Notes: generated by a model from the letters alone, not told the origin. A DNA stretch of 64,000 nucleotides from Megasphaera vaginalis (ex Bordigoni et al. 2020) (GCF_900240295.1 NZ_OEQB01000006.1:1-64000); one strand, 5' to 3'. Counted from the stretch's first letter, positions 1-12,238 are shown. A program made the numbers and translations.

Positions 1-83
1 CGATTGAAGTAGGACTTCGATTCGCTATTCGGGAAGGCGGCCGTACCGTCGGAGCCGGCGTCGTATCGGAAATCGAAGAATAA
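1..83 (+). CDS. tuf: Elongation factor Tu, C-terminal end (partial)
   Basis: The frame starting at base 3 encodes 26 residues ending in a typical EF-Tu C-terminus (RFAIREGGRTVGAGVVSEI..) followed by TAA at 81-83. EF-Tu carries aminoacyl-tRNA to the ribosome as a GTP complex, and this segment belongs to its C-terminal beta-barrel domain. The rest of the gene lies outside the window. A strong terminator follows, so tuf ends its own transcript here and the S10 operon starts afresh. tuf directly upstream of rpsJ is a common arrangement in bacteria. Confidence 0.93.
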   Translation, partial: IEVGLRFAIREGGRTVGAGVVSEIEE

Positions 84-112
84 GCAGGGAAGCAGTGCCA
101 GAATAAGCGAAA

Positions 113-153
113 AGCACTTACGTTGTCAAAAGACAACGTAAGTGCTTTTTTTT
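113..153 (+). terminator. Rho-independent terminator after tuf
   Basis: A perfect 15-bp stem (113-127 with 132-146) closes an AAAA loop and is followed by eight T. It separates tuf from the ribosomal superoperon. Confidence 0.93.
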
Positions 154-245
154 GTCTTACATTCGGCGGCAATTGACGGGGTAAGTACGCGTTTTACTGA
201 TGCAAAAAAAAGCGGGAAAAGGCCTTGTTAAAGGGAAAATAATCC

Positions 246-274
246 TTGCATAACGGCCGGATTTGTAGTAAACT
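246..274 (+). promoter_or_regulatory. Promoter of the S10 ribosomal protein operon
   Basis: TTGCAT (246-251) and TAAACT (269-274) are separated by exactly 17 bases, a sigma-70/A-type arrangement. It lies after the tuf terminator and about 140 bases before rpsJ. The leader that follows contains a hairpin at 377-396 (GTCTATT / AATAGAC, six-base loop) that ends four bases before the rpsJ Shine-Dalgarno sequence. Confidence 0.65.
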
Positions 275-414
275 AATCAAGTACGCAACAGTGGGATAGG
301 TGCGCCTGTCTGCCTGTTCGTATGACAACTATGATATAGGATGTTGCCTGCATGGCAGGGAAACTTCTATGGAGCAGTCTATTCAGTGAAATAGACGTTA
401 GGAGGAATTGAGTA

Positions 415-726
415 ATGGCAAAACAGGAAAGAATCAGAATTCGCCTCAAAGCGTATGATCACAAGACCTTGGATCAGAGCGCGGCGAAAATCGTCGATAC
501 GGCGAAACGGACAGGTGCAATGGTATCCGGTCCGATTCCTTTACCGACGGAAAAAAACATTTTCACGATTCTGCGTTCACCACATGTAAACAAGGATTCT
601 CGTGAACAGTTTGAATTGCGCACGCATAAGCGTTTGATCGACATTTTGGAGGCTTCCAATAAGACGGTCGATGCGCTGATGCGGCTGGATCTTCCGGCAG
701 GCGTGGACATTGAAATCAAATTATAG
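415..726 (+). CDS. rpsJ: 30S ribosomal protein S10
   Basis: This 103-residue protein has the usual S10 length and sequence (N-terminal [21 protein letters not shown]-terminal [11 protein letters not shown]). S10 sits in the head of the 30S subunit and, as NusE, also takes part in antitermination complexes. It is the first gene of the superoperon, has a strong AGGAGGA ribosome-binding site, and is preceded by its own promoter and a structured leader. rplC follows after 14 bases. Confidence 0.98.
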   Translation: MAKQERIRIRLKAYDHKTLDQSAAKIVDTAKRTGAMVSGPIPLPTEKNIFTILRSPHVNKDSREQFELRTHKRLIDILEASNKTVDALMRLDLPAGVDIEIKL

Positions 727-740
727 GAGGAGGTGCGATT

Positions 741-1379
741 ATGTCTAAAGCTATTTTGGGTAAGAAATTGGGGATGACACAGGTTTTCACAGAAGAAGGC
801 GCTGTCGTTCCCGTAACAGTTGTTGAAGCTTCCCCGAATGTAGTTGTACGCGTTAAGACAGTTGATACAGACGGCTACAATTCCATTCAGCTCGGTTATG
901 GCGAAATAAAAGAAAAACATTTGACCAAACCGGTAAAAGGACAGTTCGACAAAGCAGGTGTAAATCCTGTTAAGTATCTGCGCGAATTCCGTTTGACAGA
1001 TACGCCGGAATATACGGTAGGCCAAACTCTGGCAGCTGATATTTTCGCAAACGGCGATCTCGTCGACGTAATTGGCACCAGTAAAGGAAAGGGTTTTGCT
1101 GGTACGATCAAACGTCACGGTTTTCACCGTGGGCCAATGGGTCACGGCTCCAAGTCTCATCGTGAACCCGGTTCTCTCGGACCCATGACCAGTGGTGGCG
1201 GCGGTAAAGTCATCAAAGGTAAGAAACTTCCTGGACAATTGGGCGGTAATCAGGCAACGATTCTTCATCTGTCTGTCGTCAAAGTTGACATGGACAAAAA
1301 CCTGATTTTGGTCAAAGGCGGCATTCCGGGCCCGAAAGGCAGCCTGGTAATGATTCGTGAAACCGTAAAACCCCAATAG
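741..1379 (+). CDS. rplC: 50S ribosomal protein L3
   Basis: At 212 residues this is a full-length L3, recognised from [16 protein letters not shown] and the glycine-rich loop [22 protein letters not shown] that reaches the peptidyl transferase centre. It binds 23S rRNA early in 50S assembly. It is second in the operon and has a GGAGGAGG-type ribosome-binding site. A 304-codon open frame on the opposite strand (474-1388) is a codon-bias shadow. Confidence 0.98.
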   Translation: MSKAILGKKLGMTQVFTEEGAVVPVTVVEASPNVVVRVKTVDTDGYNSIQLGYGEIKEKHLTKPVKGQFDKAGVNPVKYLREFRLTDTPEYTVGQTLAADIFANGDLVDVIGTSKGKGFAGTIKRHGFHRGPMGHGSKSHREPGSLGPMTSGGGGKVIKGKKLPGQLGGNQATILHLSVVKVDMDKNLILVKGGIPGPKGSLVMIRETVKPQ

Positions 1380-1409
1380 TATTGTCAAACAGGAAGGAGG
1401 ATATCAATA

Positions 1410-2033
1410 ATGCCAAAAGTAAATACGTATGATATTACCGGCGCACAGACCGGTGAAATGGAATTAAATGAAAGCGTATTTGGCGTTGCAGTCAATGAAG
1501 CCGTCATGAGACAGGCCGTACTGCGTCAACTTGCCAATGAACGCTTGGGCACACATGCAACTAAAACCAGAGGCTTAGTTCGCGGCGGCGGCAGAAAGCC
1601 TTGGAAACAAAAAGGAACCGGCCGGGCCCGTGTAGGCAGCAGCCGCAGTCCTTTGTGGGTTGGCGGCGGTACCGTTTTCGGTCCTCATCCCCGTTCTTAC
1701 GAACAGAAAATGCCGCGGAAGGCAAGACGTCTTGCCGTTAAGTCCGCTTTGAGCGACAAAGTGAATACGAATGAATTGTTTATCCTTGATGAAATCAATT
1801 TAGCTGCTGCAAAAACCAAAGAAGTTGTAGCCATCGTCAATAACTTTAAGTTTTCCGGAGAAAAAGTTCTCTTTATTACGGACGGCGATGAAGTAATGAC
1901 GCGTTGTGCGCGCAATGTACAGGGAGTTAAAGCGATTTCTGCGGAAGGTATGAACATCTTCGACTTGCTCCACTATACGAAATTATTCGTCACGAAGAGC
2001 GCTGTCGCCAAGATTGAGGAGGTGCTCGCATAA
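1410..2033 (+). CDS. rplD: 50S ribosomal protein L4
   Basis: This 207-residue L4 carries the long tunnel-lining loop typical of the family ([18 protein letters not shown], about residues 62-79). In enterobacteria L4 represses the S10 operon by binding its leader; whether that applies here is unknown. Its TAA stop overlaps the rplW start by one base, so the two are probably translationally coupled. Confidence 0.98.
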   Translation: MPKVNTYDITGAQTGEMELNESVFGVAVNEAVMRQAVLRQLANERLGTHATKTRGLVRGGGRKPWKQKGTGRARVGSSRSPLWVGGGTVFGPHPRSYEQKMPRKARRLAVKSALSDKVNTNELFILDEINLAAAKTKEVVAIVNNFKFSGEKVLFITDGDEVMTRCARNVQGVKAISAEGMNIFDLLHYTKLFVTKSAVAKIEEVLA

Positions 2034-2314
2034 TGGATATGCATGATCTCTTGTTAAAACCGGTTATTACCGAAAAATCGACAATGATGATGTCAGACGG
2101 TAAATATACCTTTAGAGTGCCGCTCCATGCTAACAAGATCGAGATTCGCAAGGCCGTTGAGAAGATTTTTGACGTAAAAGTTAAAAGTGTAACGACGCTT
2201 CGTATAATGGGAAAATACAAACGCATGGGTAAATTCGTAGGTAAACGCCCGGATTACAAAAAAGCTATTGTTACCCTCAAAGACGGCGAAACAATCGAAT
2301 TCTTTGAAGGCTAA
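2033..2314 (+). CDS. rplW: 50S ribosomal protein L23
   Basis: A 93-residue L23, recognised from [14 protein letters not shown] and the C-terminal [24 protein letters not shown]23 lies at the exit of the nascent peptide tunnel and is the docking point for trigger factor and signal recognition particle. The start ATG overlaps the stop of rplD (TAATG). Confidence 0.98.
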   Translation: MDMHDLLLKPVITEKSTMMMSDGKYTFRVPLHANKIEIRKAVEKIFDVKVKSVTTLRIMGKYKRMGKFVGKRPDYKKAIVTLKDGETIEFFEG

Positions 2315-2345
2315 GCATAACGGATAAAAAGGAGGAGGCACTATA

Positions 2346-3173
2346 ATGGCCATAAAATCATTTAAACCGTATTCTGCCGGCCGTCGTTTCATGACTGTTT
2401 CGACATTTGATGAAATCACGACGTCCAAGCCGGAAAAATCCTTGCTTTCAAAAGTTACCAGCAAGGGCGGCCGTAACAACAGCGGCAGAATGACGGTTCG
2501 TCATCAGGGCGGCGGTCATAAACGCCGTTACCGGTTAATTGATTTCAAACGCACGAAGGATAATATTCCAGCAAAAGTAGCTACTATCGAATATGATCCG
2601 AATCGTTCCGCCAATATTGCATTGCTTTTCTATGCAGATGGCGAAAAGAGATATATTATTGCTCCGAACGGGTTGAAGGTTGGCGATACTGTTGTCAGCG
2701 GTCCCGAATCGGATATTAAGATCGGCAATGCGTTGCCTTTGGGGAATATTCCTCTCGGTACGCAGGTCCACAATATTGAACTGAAAATCGGCAAAGGTGC
2801 ACAGCTCGTTCGCTCCGCCGGTTCTTCCGCACAGCTTGTGGCTAAAGAAGGAAATTACGCGCTGCTCCGTCTTCCTTCCGGCGAATTACGTCAGATTCAT
2901 GTAAACTGCCGTGCTACCATCGGCATTGTCAGCAATACGGATTATGAAAATCTGACAATCGGTAAAGCCGGTCGCTCCCGTTGGCTCGGCATTCGTCCCG
3001 GCAACCGCGGCGTTGTTATGAATCCCTGTGATCATCCTCATGGCGGTGGTGAAGGCAAGTCCCCTGTCGGTCGTAAACGTCCGGTTACACCTTGGGGCAA
3101 GCCTGCATACGGCGTGAAGACGCGCGATGCTAAAAAAGCTTCCAGCAAGTTTATTGTGAAGAGACGTAAATAA
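2346..3173 (+). CDS. rplB: 50S ribosomal protein L2
   Basis: A 275-residue L2 with the universal C-terminal signature [19 protein letters not shown], including the histidine implicated in peptidyl transferase function. L2 bridges the ribosomal subunits and binds 23S rRNA domain IV. It has a GGAGGAGG ribosome-binding site after a 31-base gap from rplW. Confidence 0.98.
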   Translation: MAIKSFKPYSAGRRFMTVSTFDEITTSKPEKSLLSKVTSKGGRNNSGRMTVRHQGGGHKRRYRLIDFKRTKDNIPAKVATIEYDPNRSANIALLFYADGEKRYIIAPNGLKVGDTVVSGPESDIKIGNALPLGNIPLGTQVHNIELKIGKGAQLVRSAGSSAQLVAKEGNYALLRLPSGELRQIHVNCRATIGIVSNTDYENLTIGKAGRSRWLGIRPGNRGVVMNPCDHPHGGGEGKSPVGRKRPVTPWGKPAYGVKTRDAKKASSKFIVKRRK

Positions 3174-3196
3174 GTTCGGAGAAAGGAGATAGTTAA

Positions 3197-3472
3197 GTGT
3201 CTAGATCCGTTAAAAAGGGCCCATTCGTGGCAGCGCATTTGTTAAAGAAAATCGATGCGATGAATGAAGCAAATGAAAAGAAAGTTGTTAAAACTTGGTC
3301 TCGGTCTTCGATGATACTGCCGAGTTTTGTAGGCCATACCATTGCCGTTCATGACGGACGCAAGCATGTGCCTGTATATATTACGGAAGATATGGTAGGC
3401 CATAAGCTTGGTGAATTCGCACCGACGCGTACCTTTAAAGGCCACGCCAAAGCCGAAAAAGTAACAGGATAA
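3197..3472 (+). CDS. rpsS: 30S ribosomal protein S19
   Basis: A 91-residue S19 ([18 protein letters not shown].. to [14 protein letters not shown]), which forms the 30S head with S13. Translation starts at a GTG (3197) 7 bases after AAAGGAG. No ATG in frame gives a full N-terminus, so the GTG start is well supported. Confidence 0.98.
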   Translation: MSRSVKKGPFVAAHLLKKIDAMNEANEKKVVKTWSRSSMILPSFVGHTIAVHDGRKHVPVYITEDMVGHKLGEFAPTRTFKGHAKAEKVTG

Positions 3473-3487
3473 GGGAGGTAAATATTG

Positions 3488-3823
3488 ATGGAAACAAGAG
3501 CTATTACTAAGCATATCCGCATAGCCCCCCGTAAAATCCGAATCGTTGCTAATTTAATTCGGGGTAAAAAAGTCGGCGAAGCCTTTGCTATTTTAAAATT
3601 TACGCCGAAAGTGGGATCGCGAGTCGTTGCCAAAACCCTTCGTTCGGCAGTAGCCAATGCGGAACATAATTTTGATATGAACGTTGACAGCTTGTACATC
3701 TCGGAAATCTTTGTCGATCAGGATTCGACGATGAAACGTATTCATCCGCGCAGCCGCGGACAGGCTTTCAAAATTTTGAAAAAATCCAGTCATGTGACTG
3801 TCGTAGTAAAAGAAAGAGCATAA
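3488..3823 (+). CDS. rplV: 50S ribosomal protein L22
   Basis: A 111-residue L22 whose extended beta-hairpin lines the peptide exit tunnel. I prefer ATG 3488 ([16 protein letters not shown]) over the TTG three bases upstream: the spacing from GGAGG is 9 bases and the N-terminus matches family members. It is followed closely by rpsC. Confidence 0.97.
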   Translation: METRAITKHIRIAPRKIRIVANLIRGKKVGEAFAILKFTPKVGSRVVAKTLRSAVANAEHNFDMNVDSLYISEIFVDQDSTMKRIHPRSRGQAFKILKKSSHVTVVVKERA

Positions 3824-3836
3824 GGAGGGAAACGTA

Positions 3837-4508
3837 GTGGGTCAAAAAGTTAATGCCCATGGATTCCGAGTTGGCGTTGTCAAACCTTGGGATGCTAAAT
3901 GGTATGCTGAAAAAGATTATGCAGCACTCTTGAATGAAGACGTACGGATCCGTGAATTCTTGAAGAAACAGTTGTTCATTGCAGGCGTTTCTCGTATCGA
4001 AATCGAACGTTCTGCGAAACGCATCAAATTAGTTATTCATACGGCCAAGCCGGGCATGGTTATCGGTCGCGGCGGCGCCGGCATCGAAGATATCAAAAAA
4101 GCCCTTAAAGCGTTTACGGATAAAAATGTTGATGTAAATATCGCTGAAATCAAGCAGGCTGAATTGGATGCCACCTTGGTGGCTGAAAACATTGCCGGAC
4201 AGCTCGAACGCCGTATCGGCTTCCGCCGTGCCATGAAACAGAGTATCGGTCGCACGATGCGCATGGGCGCCAAGGGCGTTAAAATCATGTGCTCCGGTCG
4301 TCTGGGCGGCGCCGAAATCGCTCGTTCCGAAAGCGTTCGCGACGGTTCCATTCCTTTGCATACGATTCGTGCCGATATTGATTACGGTGTGGCGACAGCG
4401 CATACGACTTATGGCTGCATCGGCATTAAATGTTGGGTTTACAAAGGGGAAATCTTGCCGGAAGCTAAAAAAGCTCCGCAGAATAAACGCGAAGGGAGTG
4501 ATCGCTGA
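3837..4508 (+). CDS. rpsC: 30S ribosomal protein S3
   Basis: A 223-residue S3 with an N-terminal KH RNA-binding domain ([16 protein letters not shown], about residues 65-80) and the conserved C-terminal domain. It lines the mRNA entry channel. The start codon is GTG, and the stop overlaps the rplP ATG (TGATG), indicating coupled translation. Confidence 0.98.
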   Translation: MGQKVNAHGFRVGVVKPWDAKWYAEKDYAALLNEDVRIREFLKKQLFIAGVSRIEIERSAKRIKLVIHTAKPGMVIGRGGAGIEDIKKALKAFTDKNVDVNIAEIKQAELDATLVAENIAGQLERRIGFRRAMKQSIGRTMRMGAKGVKIMCSGRLGGAEIARSESVRDGSIPLHTIRADIDYGVATAHTTYGCIGIKCWVYKGEILPEAKKAPQNKREGSDR

Positions 4509-4945
4509 TGTTAATTCCAAAACGAGTAAAGCATCGTAAACAGTTCCGCGGCCGCATGAAGGGTAAAGCGCAGCGCGGCAATAAAGTTGCTCACGGCGAG
4601 TATGGTTTGGTTGCTTTGGAACCGGCTTGGATTACCAATCGGCAGATCGAAGCATCCCGTATTGCCATGACGCGTTATATCAAACGTGGCGGTAAAGTTT
4701 GGATTAAAATTTTCCCGGATAAGCCGATTACGGCAAAACCGGCGGAAACTCGTATGGGTTCCGGTAAGGGCTCTCCCGAATACTGGGTAGCCGTTGTCAA
4801 ACCGGGCCGTATACTTTTTGAAATGGGCGGCGTGAGTCCGGAAATCGCGCGCGAAGCTATGCGTCTTGCCGGTCATAAGCTGCCGATCAAAACGAAGTTT
4901 GTCATAAAAGGTCAGGAATTAGGTGGTGAACAAAATGAAGGTTAA
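4508..4945 (+). CDS. rplP: 50S ribosomal protein L16
   Basis: A 145-residue L16 with the N-terminal [15 protein letters not shown] and the [11 protein letters not shown] signature near the tRNA-binding region. It is needed late in 50S assembly near the central protuberance. Its last 11 bases overlap rpmC. Confidence 0.98.
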   Translation: MLIPKRVKHRKQFRGRMKGKAQRGNKVAHGEYGLVALEPAWITNRQIEASRIAMTRYIKRGGKVWIKIFPDKPITAKPAETRMGSGKGSPEYWVAVVKPGRILFEMGGVSPEIAREAMRLAGHKLPIKTKFVIKGQELGGEQNEG

Positions 4946-5135
4946 AGAAATCCGCGCCCTCAGTGCTGCCGAAATGGATGAAAAGGTAGTCAGTCTTAAA
5001 GAAGAATTGTTTAACCTCCGTTTTCAGCATGCAACCGGCCAATTGGAAAATCCGAAGCGCATTGGCGAAGTCAAAAAGACCATTGCCCGCATCAAGACGG
5101 TGCAGCGTGAAGCAGAACTGAAAGCGCAAGCGTAA
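4935..5135 (+). CDS. rpmC: 50S ribosomal protein L29
   Basis: A 66-residue L29 ([18 protein letters not shown]..), a two-helix protein near the tunnel exit. I choose ATG 4935, because GTG codons at 4923 and 4926 would lie on top of the AGGTGG ribosome-binding site. The gene starts inside the end of rplP. Confidence 0.96.
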   Translation: MKVKEIRALSAAEMDEKVVSLKEELFNLRFQHATGQLENPKRIGEVKKTIARIKTVQREAELKAQA

Positions 5136-5175
5136 GTATATAATTGGGAATCTGAAAAGGAGGTTGTACGCACAG

Positions 5176-5430
5176 ATGGAAAGAAATGAACGGAAAATTC
5201 GTTTAGGTAAAGTTGTCAGCGATAAAATGGACAAGACCGTTGTTGTTGCTGTCGAATATAAAGAGCAGCATGATCTGTACAAGAAGCCGATGATCACAAC
5301 TGTCAAATTCAAAGCGCATGATGAAAACAACGAATGCCATGTCGGCGATATCGTACGTATTGAAGAAACGCGTCCCTTATCCAGACAGAAACACTGGAGA
5401 GTCGTAACAGTCGTAGAAAAAGCTCAGTAA
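5176..5430 (+). CDS. rpsQ: 30S ribosomal protein S17
   Basis: An 84-residue S17 ([24 protein letters not shown]), a primary 16S rRNA binder. ATG 5176 gives the normal family length and lies 12 bases after AAGGAGG. An in-frame TTG at 5164 directly abuts the ribosome-binding site and is unlikely. Confidence 0.97.
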   Translation: MERNERKIRLGKVVSDKMDKTVVVAVEYKEQHDLYKKPMITTVKFKAHDENNECHVGDIVRIEETRPLSRQKHWRVVTVVEKAQ

Positions 5431-5454
5431 GCTTATATTTTAGGAGGTTAAACC

Positions 5455-5823
5455 ATGATTCAGCAAGAAACTATGTTGAATGTTGCCGATAACACCGGTG
5501 CCAAAAAGATTTTGTGCATCCAGGTCATGGGTGGCTCATATCGTAAATATGGCAATATTGGCGATATCATCACTGCGTCTGTTAAAGATGCAACACCCGG
5601 CGGCGTTGTCAAGAAGGGCGACGTCATCAAGGCCGTTATCGTTCGTTCTAAAAAAGGATTACGCCGTCCTGATGGTTCTTACATTCGTTTTGACGAAAAT
5701 GCAGCCGTCGTAATCAATGCAGATAAGAGTCCTAAGGGCACTCGTATTTTTGGGCCCGTTGCCAGAGAGCTGCGTGAAAAAGATTTCATGAAGATCATCT
5801 CCTTGGCTCCGGAAGTATTATAA
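5455..5823 (+). CDS. rplN: 50S ribosomal protein L14
   Basis: A 122-residue L14 ([20 protein letters not shown]) of standard length. L14 forms part of the intersubunit face, contacts L19, and is the docking site of the silencing factor RsfS. The ribosome-binding site is AGGAGG. Confidence 0.98.
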   Translation: MIQQETMLNVADNTGAKKILCIQVMGGSYRKYGNIGDIITASVKDATPGGVVKKGDVIKAVIVRSKKGLRRPDGSYIRFDENAAVVINADKSPKGTRIFGPVARELREKDFMKIISLAPEVL

Positions 5824-5842
5824 GCAGGGGAGGTGTTCTATA

Positions 5843-6160
5843 ATGGATAAAATGCATGTTAAAACAGGCGATACGGTTATGATCATCGCCGGTAAAGATA
5901 AGGGCAAGAAAGGTAAGATCATTGCGGCATATCCGAAGAAAGACCGCGTAGTCGTAGAAGGTCTCAACCAGGTCAAACGCCATACAAAACCGACACAGAA
6001 CAATCCTCAAGGCGGCATCATTACGAAGGAAGCGCCTATTCATGTTTCCAATGTAATGCTCGTCGATCCCGAAAGCGGCAAACCGACCCGTGTGAAAATG
6101 GTTCAGCAAGCCGACGGTACAAAAGTTCGCACTGCCGTAAAGAGCGGCAAAGCTATCTGA
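5843..6160 (+). CDS. rplX: 50S ribosomal protein L24
   Basis: A 105-residue L24 containing a KOW motif ([19 protein letters not shown], about residues 7-25). It nucleates 50S assembly on 23S rRNA domain I. It lies between rplN and rplE as in the standard spc operon. Confidence 0.98.
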   Translation: MDKMHVKTGDTVMIIAGKDKGKKGKIIAAYPKKDRVVVEGLNQVKRHTKPTQNNPQGGIITKEAPIHVSNVMLVDPESGKPTRVKMVQQADGTKVRTAVKSGKAI

Positions 6161-6181
6161 TAAGAAGGGAGGGCCTTGAGA

Positions 6182-6724
6182 GTGTCCAGATTAAAAGACA
6201 AATACCTTTCCGAAGTAGTGAAAGGATTACAGGAAAAATACAATTATAAAAACGTCATGCAGATTCCGAAAGTCACGAAAGTCGTCATCAATATGGCTGT
6301 CGGCGAAGCCGTTACGAATGCCAAGGCTTTGGATGCTGCTGTCAATGACATGACCATCATTTCCGGTCAGAAACCGATCATTACGAAAGCCAAGAAGTCC
6401 ATTGCCGCATTTAAGATTCGTGAAGGCATGAATCTCGGCTGCAAAGTTACGCTTCGCGGTGAACGCATGTATGAATTTCTCGATAAGCTGATGAACCTGG
6501 CATTGCCTCGCGTGCGTGACTTCCACGGCATCAGCGCTACCGGTTTTGACGGCCGCGGCAACTATACGCTCGGTTTGAAGGAACAGCTGATTTTCCCGGA
6601 AATCGAATATGATAAAGTTGATAAAGCGCGCGGCATGGATATTACCATTGTTACGACTGCTGTCAGCGACGAAGAAGGCCGCGACATGCTGACCATGATG
6701 GGCATGCCTTTCGAAAAGCAATAA
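6182..6724 (+). CDS. rplE: 50S ribosomal protein L5
   Basis: A 180-residue L5, the 5S rRNA-binding protein of the central protuberance (signatures [21 protein letters not shown] and [10 protein letters not shown]). The start is GTG 6182, eight bases after GGGAGGG. An upstream TTG at 6176 would leave only two bases of spacing, and the resulting length fits the family less well. Confidence 0.97.
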   Translation: MSRLKDKYLSEVVKGLQEKYNYKNVMQIPKVTKVVINMAVGEAVTNAKALDAAVNDMTIISGQKPIITKAKKSIAAFKIREGMNLGCKVTLRGERMYEFLDKLMNLALPRVRDFHGISATGFDGRGNYTLGLKEQLIFPEIEYDKVDKARGMDITIVTTAVSDEEGRDMLTMMGMPFEKQ

Positions 6725-6739
6725 GGAGGAAATACATAG

Positions 6740-7009
6740 ATGGCAAAGAAGTCAATGCTTGAACGTGAAAAGAAACGTGAAAAAATGGTTGCCAAATACG
6801 CTGCACTCCGGGCTGAATTAAAGGCGAAGGGTGACTATGAAGCTCTTTCCCAGTTACCTGCCAATGCTTCACCGGTGCGTCTGCATAACCGCTGCAAAGT
6901 AACGGGCCGTCCGCACGGGTATATGCGGAAATTCGGTATCAGCCGTATTACGTTCCGTGATTTGGCCTACAAGGGGCAGATTCCCGGCGTTCGCAAAGCT
7001 AGTTGGTAA
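6740..7009 (+). CDS. rpsN: 30S ribosomal protein S14, long zinc-independent type
   Basis: This 89-residue S14 ends in the family signature [24 protein letters not shown]. It is the long form without zinc ligands: only one Cys remains ([12 protein letters not shown]) where the short Firmicute form has two CxxC pairs. In many Firmicutes the main operon carries the short zinc form and the long form is a zinc-starvation paralogue. Here the zinc-free form is the operon copy, as in proteobacteria. Confidence 0.97.
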   Translation: MAKKSMLEREKKREKMVAKYAALRAELKAKGDYEALSQLPANASPVRLHNRCKVTGRPHGYMRKFGISRITFRDLAYKGQIPGVRKASW

Positions 7010-7036
7010 CTCATTAACGAAGGGAGGTTTTAAATT

Positions 7037-7429
7037 ATGTCAATGTCCGATCCGATTGCGGATATGCTTACCCGCATCCGTAACGCCAATTCGGCATATC
7101 ACGAAAAAGTGGAAATGCCTGCTTCGACGATGAAAGCCGCTGTGCTGAACATCTTGAAAGAAGAAGGGTTTGTTAAAAATTACGAAGCCGTAAACGAAGG
7201 AAAAACGTTGAAGGTCACGTTAAAATATGGTTCTAACAAAGAAAAAGTCATTACCGGCATTAAAAGAATATCGAAACCGGGGCTGCGTGTGTACGCTAAA
7301 ACGGAAGAGCTTCCCCGCGTTCTCGGCGGCTTAGGTATTGCCGTTATCTCTACATCCCAAGGTGTTATGACAGATAAACGTGCTCGTAAATTAGGTCTGG
7401 GCGGAGAAGTTATCGCTTACGTCTGGTAA
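7037..7429 (+). CDS. rpsH: 30S ribosomal protein S8
   Basis: A 130-residue S8 ([15 protein letters not shown].., C-terminal GGEVIAYVW). It binds 16S rRNA helix 21 and in E. coli represses the spc operon. The ATG at 7037 lies nine bases after GGGAGG. Confidence 0.98.
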   Translation: MSMSDPIADMLTRIRNANSAYHEKVEMPASTMKAAVLNILKEEGFVKNYEAVNEGKTLKVTLKYGSNKEKVITGIKRISKPGLRVYAKTEELPRVLGGLGIAVISTSQGVMTDKRARKLGLGGEVIAYVW

Positions 7430-7447
7430 TTATTTGGAGGTGTCAAT

Positions 7448-7990
7448 ATGTCTCGTATAGGTAGAATGCCTATTGATATCCCGGCAGGCGTAAACGTAAA
7501 CCTCGACGGCACAACGATTACCGTCAAAGGTCCTAAGGGTGAACTTACCCGTACGCTCCACCAGGATATGAAGGTTACAATTCAGGACAACGTCATTACG
7601 ATCGAACGTCCGTCCGAAGATAAAGAACATCGTGCATTGCATGGCTTGACCCGCGCGCTTGTTGCCAACATGGTTACCGGTGTTACGGAAGGTTTCAAAA
7701 AGGAATTGGAAATTGTCGGTGTCGGGTACAGAGCGCAGATGAAAGGAAAGAAACTCGCGTTGACGCTCGGTTTCTCCCATCCTTTGGAACTTGACGCTCC
7801 CGAAGGTATTTCCGTAGAATGCCCCAGTGCTACGCAGATCATAGTATCTGGCGCCAATAAAGAACATGTCGGCGAATTTGCCGCTAAAATCCGCGGCTAT
7901 CGCCTCCCTGAACCGTATAAAGGAAAAGGGATTCGCTATGCAGGTGAACATGTACGTCGTAAGGCCGGCAAGGCTGGCACGAAGAAATAA
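7448..7990 (+). CDS. rplF: 50S ribosomal protein L6
   Basis: A 180-residue L6 made of two homologous domains, with the C-terminal signature [22 protein letters not shown]. It lies near the factor-binding region of the 50S subunit. It has a TTGGAGGTG ribosome-binding site and standard spc order. Confidence 0.98.
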   Translation: MSRIGRMPIDIPAGVNVNLDGTTITVKGPKGELTRTLHQDMKVTIQDNVITIERPSEDKEHRALHGLTRALVANMVTGVTEGFKKELEIVGVGYRAQMKGKKLALTLGFSHPLELDAPEGISVECPSATQIIVSGANKEHVGEFAAKIRGYRLPEPYKGKGIRYAGEHVRRKAGKAGTKK

Positions 7991-8021
7991 TCCCATTTAG
8001 TCCACGAAAGGAGTGAATTCC

Positions 8022-8384
8022 TTGAAATCCAGTAAAAATGCGATTCGCGTTAAACGCCATTGGCGTATACGCAAACATATAACAGGGACTGCCGAACGTC
8101 CGCGTTTGAATGTATTCCGCAGCCTTTCCAATATGTACGCTCAGGTCATTGATGATGTAAATGGCGTTACGTTAGTATCAGCCAGCACGCTTGACAAAGA
8201 AATTAAAGGGCAGACTGACGTCCGCGGCAATGCGGATGCGGCCAAATTGGTCGGTACGCTGGTTGCCAAACGCGCTATGGAAAAAGGCATTACCACCGTT
8301 GTCTTTGACCGCGGCGGTTACGTATATCACGGCCGTGTTGCTGCACTCGCCGAAGCTGCTCGTGAAGCAGGCTTACAATTCTAA
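8022..8384 (+). CDS. rplR: 50S ribosomal protein L18
   Basis: A 120-residue L18, a 5S rRNA binder (signatures [18 protein letters not shown] and [12 protein letters not shown]). I choose TTG 8022, nine bases after GAAAGGAG, giving [13 protein letters not shown]. The alternative GTG at 8013 lies at the ribosome-binding site itself. Confidence 0.96.
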   Translation: MKSSKNAIRVKRHWRIRKHITGTAERPRLNVFRSLSNMYAQVIDDVNGVTLVSASTLDKEIKGQTDVRGNADAAKLVGTLVAKRAMEKGITTVVFDRGGYVYHGRVAALAEAAREAGLQF

Positions 8385-8402
8385 TCAAGGAGGAAATAAC
8401 AC

Positions 8403-8903
8403 ATGGCAAAAGTTGACCATGCAGGTCTCGAATTACAAGAAAATGTCGTATTCATTAACCGTGTTGCTAAGGTAGTTAAAGGCGGCCGCCGTTTTTCCTT
8501 CAGTGCATTGGTTGTTGTCGGTGATGGCAACGGCAGAGTGGGTGCCGGTTTGGGCAAAGCCGGGGAAGTTCCCGAAGCTATTCGCAAAGGCGTTGAAGAT
8601 GCCAAGAAAAACATGGTAACCGTTTCTTTGAAAAACGGTACAATTCCTTATCAAATCACCGGCGTTTTCGGTGCCGGCAAGGTTCTCTTGAAACCGGCTG
8701 CCGAAGGTACCGGCGTTATTGCCGGCGGTCCGGTCCGTTCCGTCCTGGAATTGGTCGGCGTTCGTAACATTCTCACTAAATCCCTCGGCTCTTCCAATCC
8801 GAACAATATGGTTCAGGCAACCATTTCCGGCTTGCGTCAATTGAAAGACGTTCGTACAGTTGCCGAACTCCGCGGGAAGACTGTAGAAGAAATTTACGGT
8901 TAA
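8403..8903 (+). CDS. rpsE: 30S ribosomal protein S5
   Basis: A 166-residue S5 with the double-stranded-RNA-binding fold ([20 protein letters not shown]) and the S5 C-terminal domain. It contributes to decoding fidelity and mRNA entry. It is the classic site of spectinomycin-resistance changes. The ribosome-binding site is AAGGAGG. Confidence 0.98.
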   Translation: MAKVDHAGLELQENVVFINRVAKVVKGGRRFSFSALVVVGDGNGRVGAGLGKAGEVPEAIRKGVEDAKKNMVTVSLKNGTIPYQITGVFGAGKVLLKPAAEGTGVIAGGPVRSVLELVGVRNILTKSLGSSNPNNMVQATISGLRQLKDVRTVAELRGKTVEEIYG

Positions 8904-8920
8904 TAAGGAGGATATACGAC

Positions 8921-9100
8921 ATGTCGCAAGTAAAAGTTACACTCGTAAGAAGCTTGGCCGGTCGACCCGCTGATCAGCGTGCGACGGTTGTGGCTCTCGG
9001 TCTGCATAAGACCAATTCTCAAGTCGTTAAAGAAGCGACGCCGCAGATCAAAGGCATGCTTCACAAGATAGAGCACTTGATCAAAGTAGAAGAAATCTAA
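8921..9100 (+). CDS. rpmD: 50S ribosomal protein L30
   Basis: A 59-residue L30 read directly from the sequence: [20 protein letters not shown].., ending HLIKVEEI. It has the expected length and position between rpsE and rplO and a strong AAGGAGG site. It is one of the few ribosomal proteins absent from some lineages, but it is intact here. Confidence 0.97.
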   Translation: MSQVKVTLVRSLAGRPADQRATVVALGLHKTNSQVVKEATPQIKGMLHKIEHLIKVEEI

Positions 9101-9118
9101 AAAAGGAGGTGCAATGAA

Positions 9119-9559
9119 TTGAAACTTCATGAAATGAGCGTAGTTCCAGGTTCCAAGAAAACTCGCACCCGTGTTGGCCGCGGTATCGGCTCGGGAAACG
9201 GTAAGACTGCCGGTAAAGGCATGAAAGGTCAAAATTCCCGCAGTGGCGGCGGTACGCGTCCCGGTTTTGAAGGGGGACAGATGCCGTTATACCGCTTGCT
9301 TCCCAAGCGCGGTTTTAAAAATGTCTGGGCTAAAGAATATGCAGAAGTCAATGTTTCTACACTGAATCGTTTTGAAGATGGTGCAACTGTCGATCCGGTA
9401 GCGTTAGTAGAAGCGGGTATTTTAAAGAATGTCCGTGACGGCGTTCGCATTTTGGGCAACGGCGATCTTGAAAAGAAACTGACTGTCCAAGCTCAGGGCT
9501 TTACCAAAACGGCCCAGGAAAAAATTGAAGCAGCCGGTGGTAAAGTTGAGGTGATCTAA
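9119..9559 (+). CDS. rplO: 50S ribosomal protein L15
   Basis: A 146-residue L15 ([21 protein letters not shown], Gly-rich [14 protein letters not shown]). The start is TTG 9119, nine bases after AAAGGAGGT. A nearby ATG (9114) is out of frame and stops after two codons. It sits just upstream of secY as usual. Confidence 0.97.
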   Translation: MKLHEMSVVPGSKKTRTRVGRGIGSGNGKTAGKGMKGQNSRSGGGTRPGFEGGQMPLYRLLPKRGFKNVWAKEYAEVNVSTLNRFEDGATVDPVALVEAGILKNVRDGVRILGNGDLEKKLTVQAQGFTKTAQEKIEAAGGKVEVI

Positions 9560-9560
9560 G

Positions 9561-11487
<1,927 letters not shown>

Positions 11488-11488
11488 A

Positions 11489-12238
11489 ATGATCATACTG
11501 AAATCGAAACGGGAAATCGAATACATCAGGGAAGCCGGACGGATTACGGCGGACGCGCTGGTCTTAATGAGACAGCTCGCCAAGCCGGGCGTCACGACGG
11601 CGGAACTTGATCAGCGCTGTGAAGAATATATTCGCAGCCGCGGTGCTTTTCCGAGTTGCAAGGGCTACTACGGGTACCCGGCAACGATTTGTGCCAGTGT
11701 AAACGAAGAAGTCGTACACGGCATTCCCGGTCGGCGCAAGTTGAGAGATGGCGACATCATCAGCGTTGACTTGGTAGTAAATAAAGACGGCTATCACGGT
11801 GATTCGACGGTAACGATTCCTGTCGGTCGTGTCAAACCTGCCGTCCTGCAGTTGCTGAAGGTGACGGAAGAATGCCTCTATAAGGGCATTCAGCAGGCTG
11901 TTGCCGGTAATCATATTGGAGATATCGGTCATGCCGTGCAGTCCTATGCCGAATCCTTCGGATATGGAGTCGTTCGTGACTATGTCGGGCACGGTATCGG
12001 AACGGACATGCACGAAGAACCGGAGGTGCCGAATTACGGAACTGCAGATCACGGCGAATTATTGGAAAACGGCATGGTCCTGGCAATTGAACCGATGATT
12101 AATATGGGCACGGAAAAAGTTCGTCAGCTGAAAAACGGGTGGACCGTCGTTACGCAGGACAAGCAGTGGGCCGCTCATTTTGAGCATACCATTGCGATTA
12201 CGGAAAACGGTCCGGAAATCCTGACATTACCGTCGTAA
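11489..12238 (+). CDS. map: Methionine aminopeptidase, type I
   Basis: A 249-residue enzyme that removes the initiator methionine from nascent proteins. Metal ligands are visible: two Asp (SVDLVV and GDSTVTI), His (VGHGIGTDMHEEP), Glu (AIEPM) and a C-terminal Glu. I start at ATG 11489, two bases after the adk stop; the open frame extends further upstream inside adk but has no family similarity there. The ribosome-binding site is weak, suggesting coupling to adk. Confidence 0.96.
   Translation: MIILKSKREIEYIREAGRITADALVLMRQLAKPGVTTAELDQRCEEYIRSRGAFPSCKGYYGYPATICASVNEEVVHGIPGRRKLRDGDIISVDLVVNKDGYHGDSTVTIPVGRVKPAVLQLLKVTEECLYKGIQQAVAGNHIGDIGHAVQSYAESFGYGVVRDYVGHGIGTDMHEEPEVPNYGTADHGELLENGMVLAIEPMINMGTEKVRQLKNGWTVVTQDKQWAAHFEHTIAITENGPEILTLPS

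Noticed and set aside
474-1388. 304-codon open frame on the minus strand across rpsJ and rplC
   Set aside because: It is antisense to two certain ribosomal protein genes, lacks family similarity and a ribosome-binding site, and arises from codon bias.
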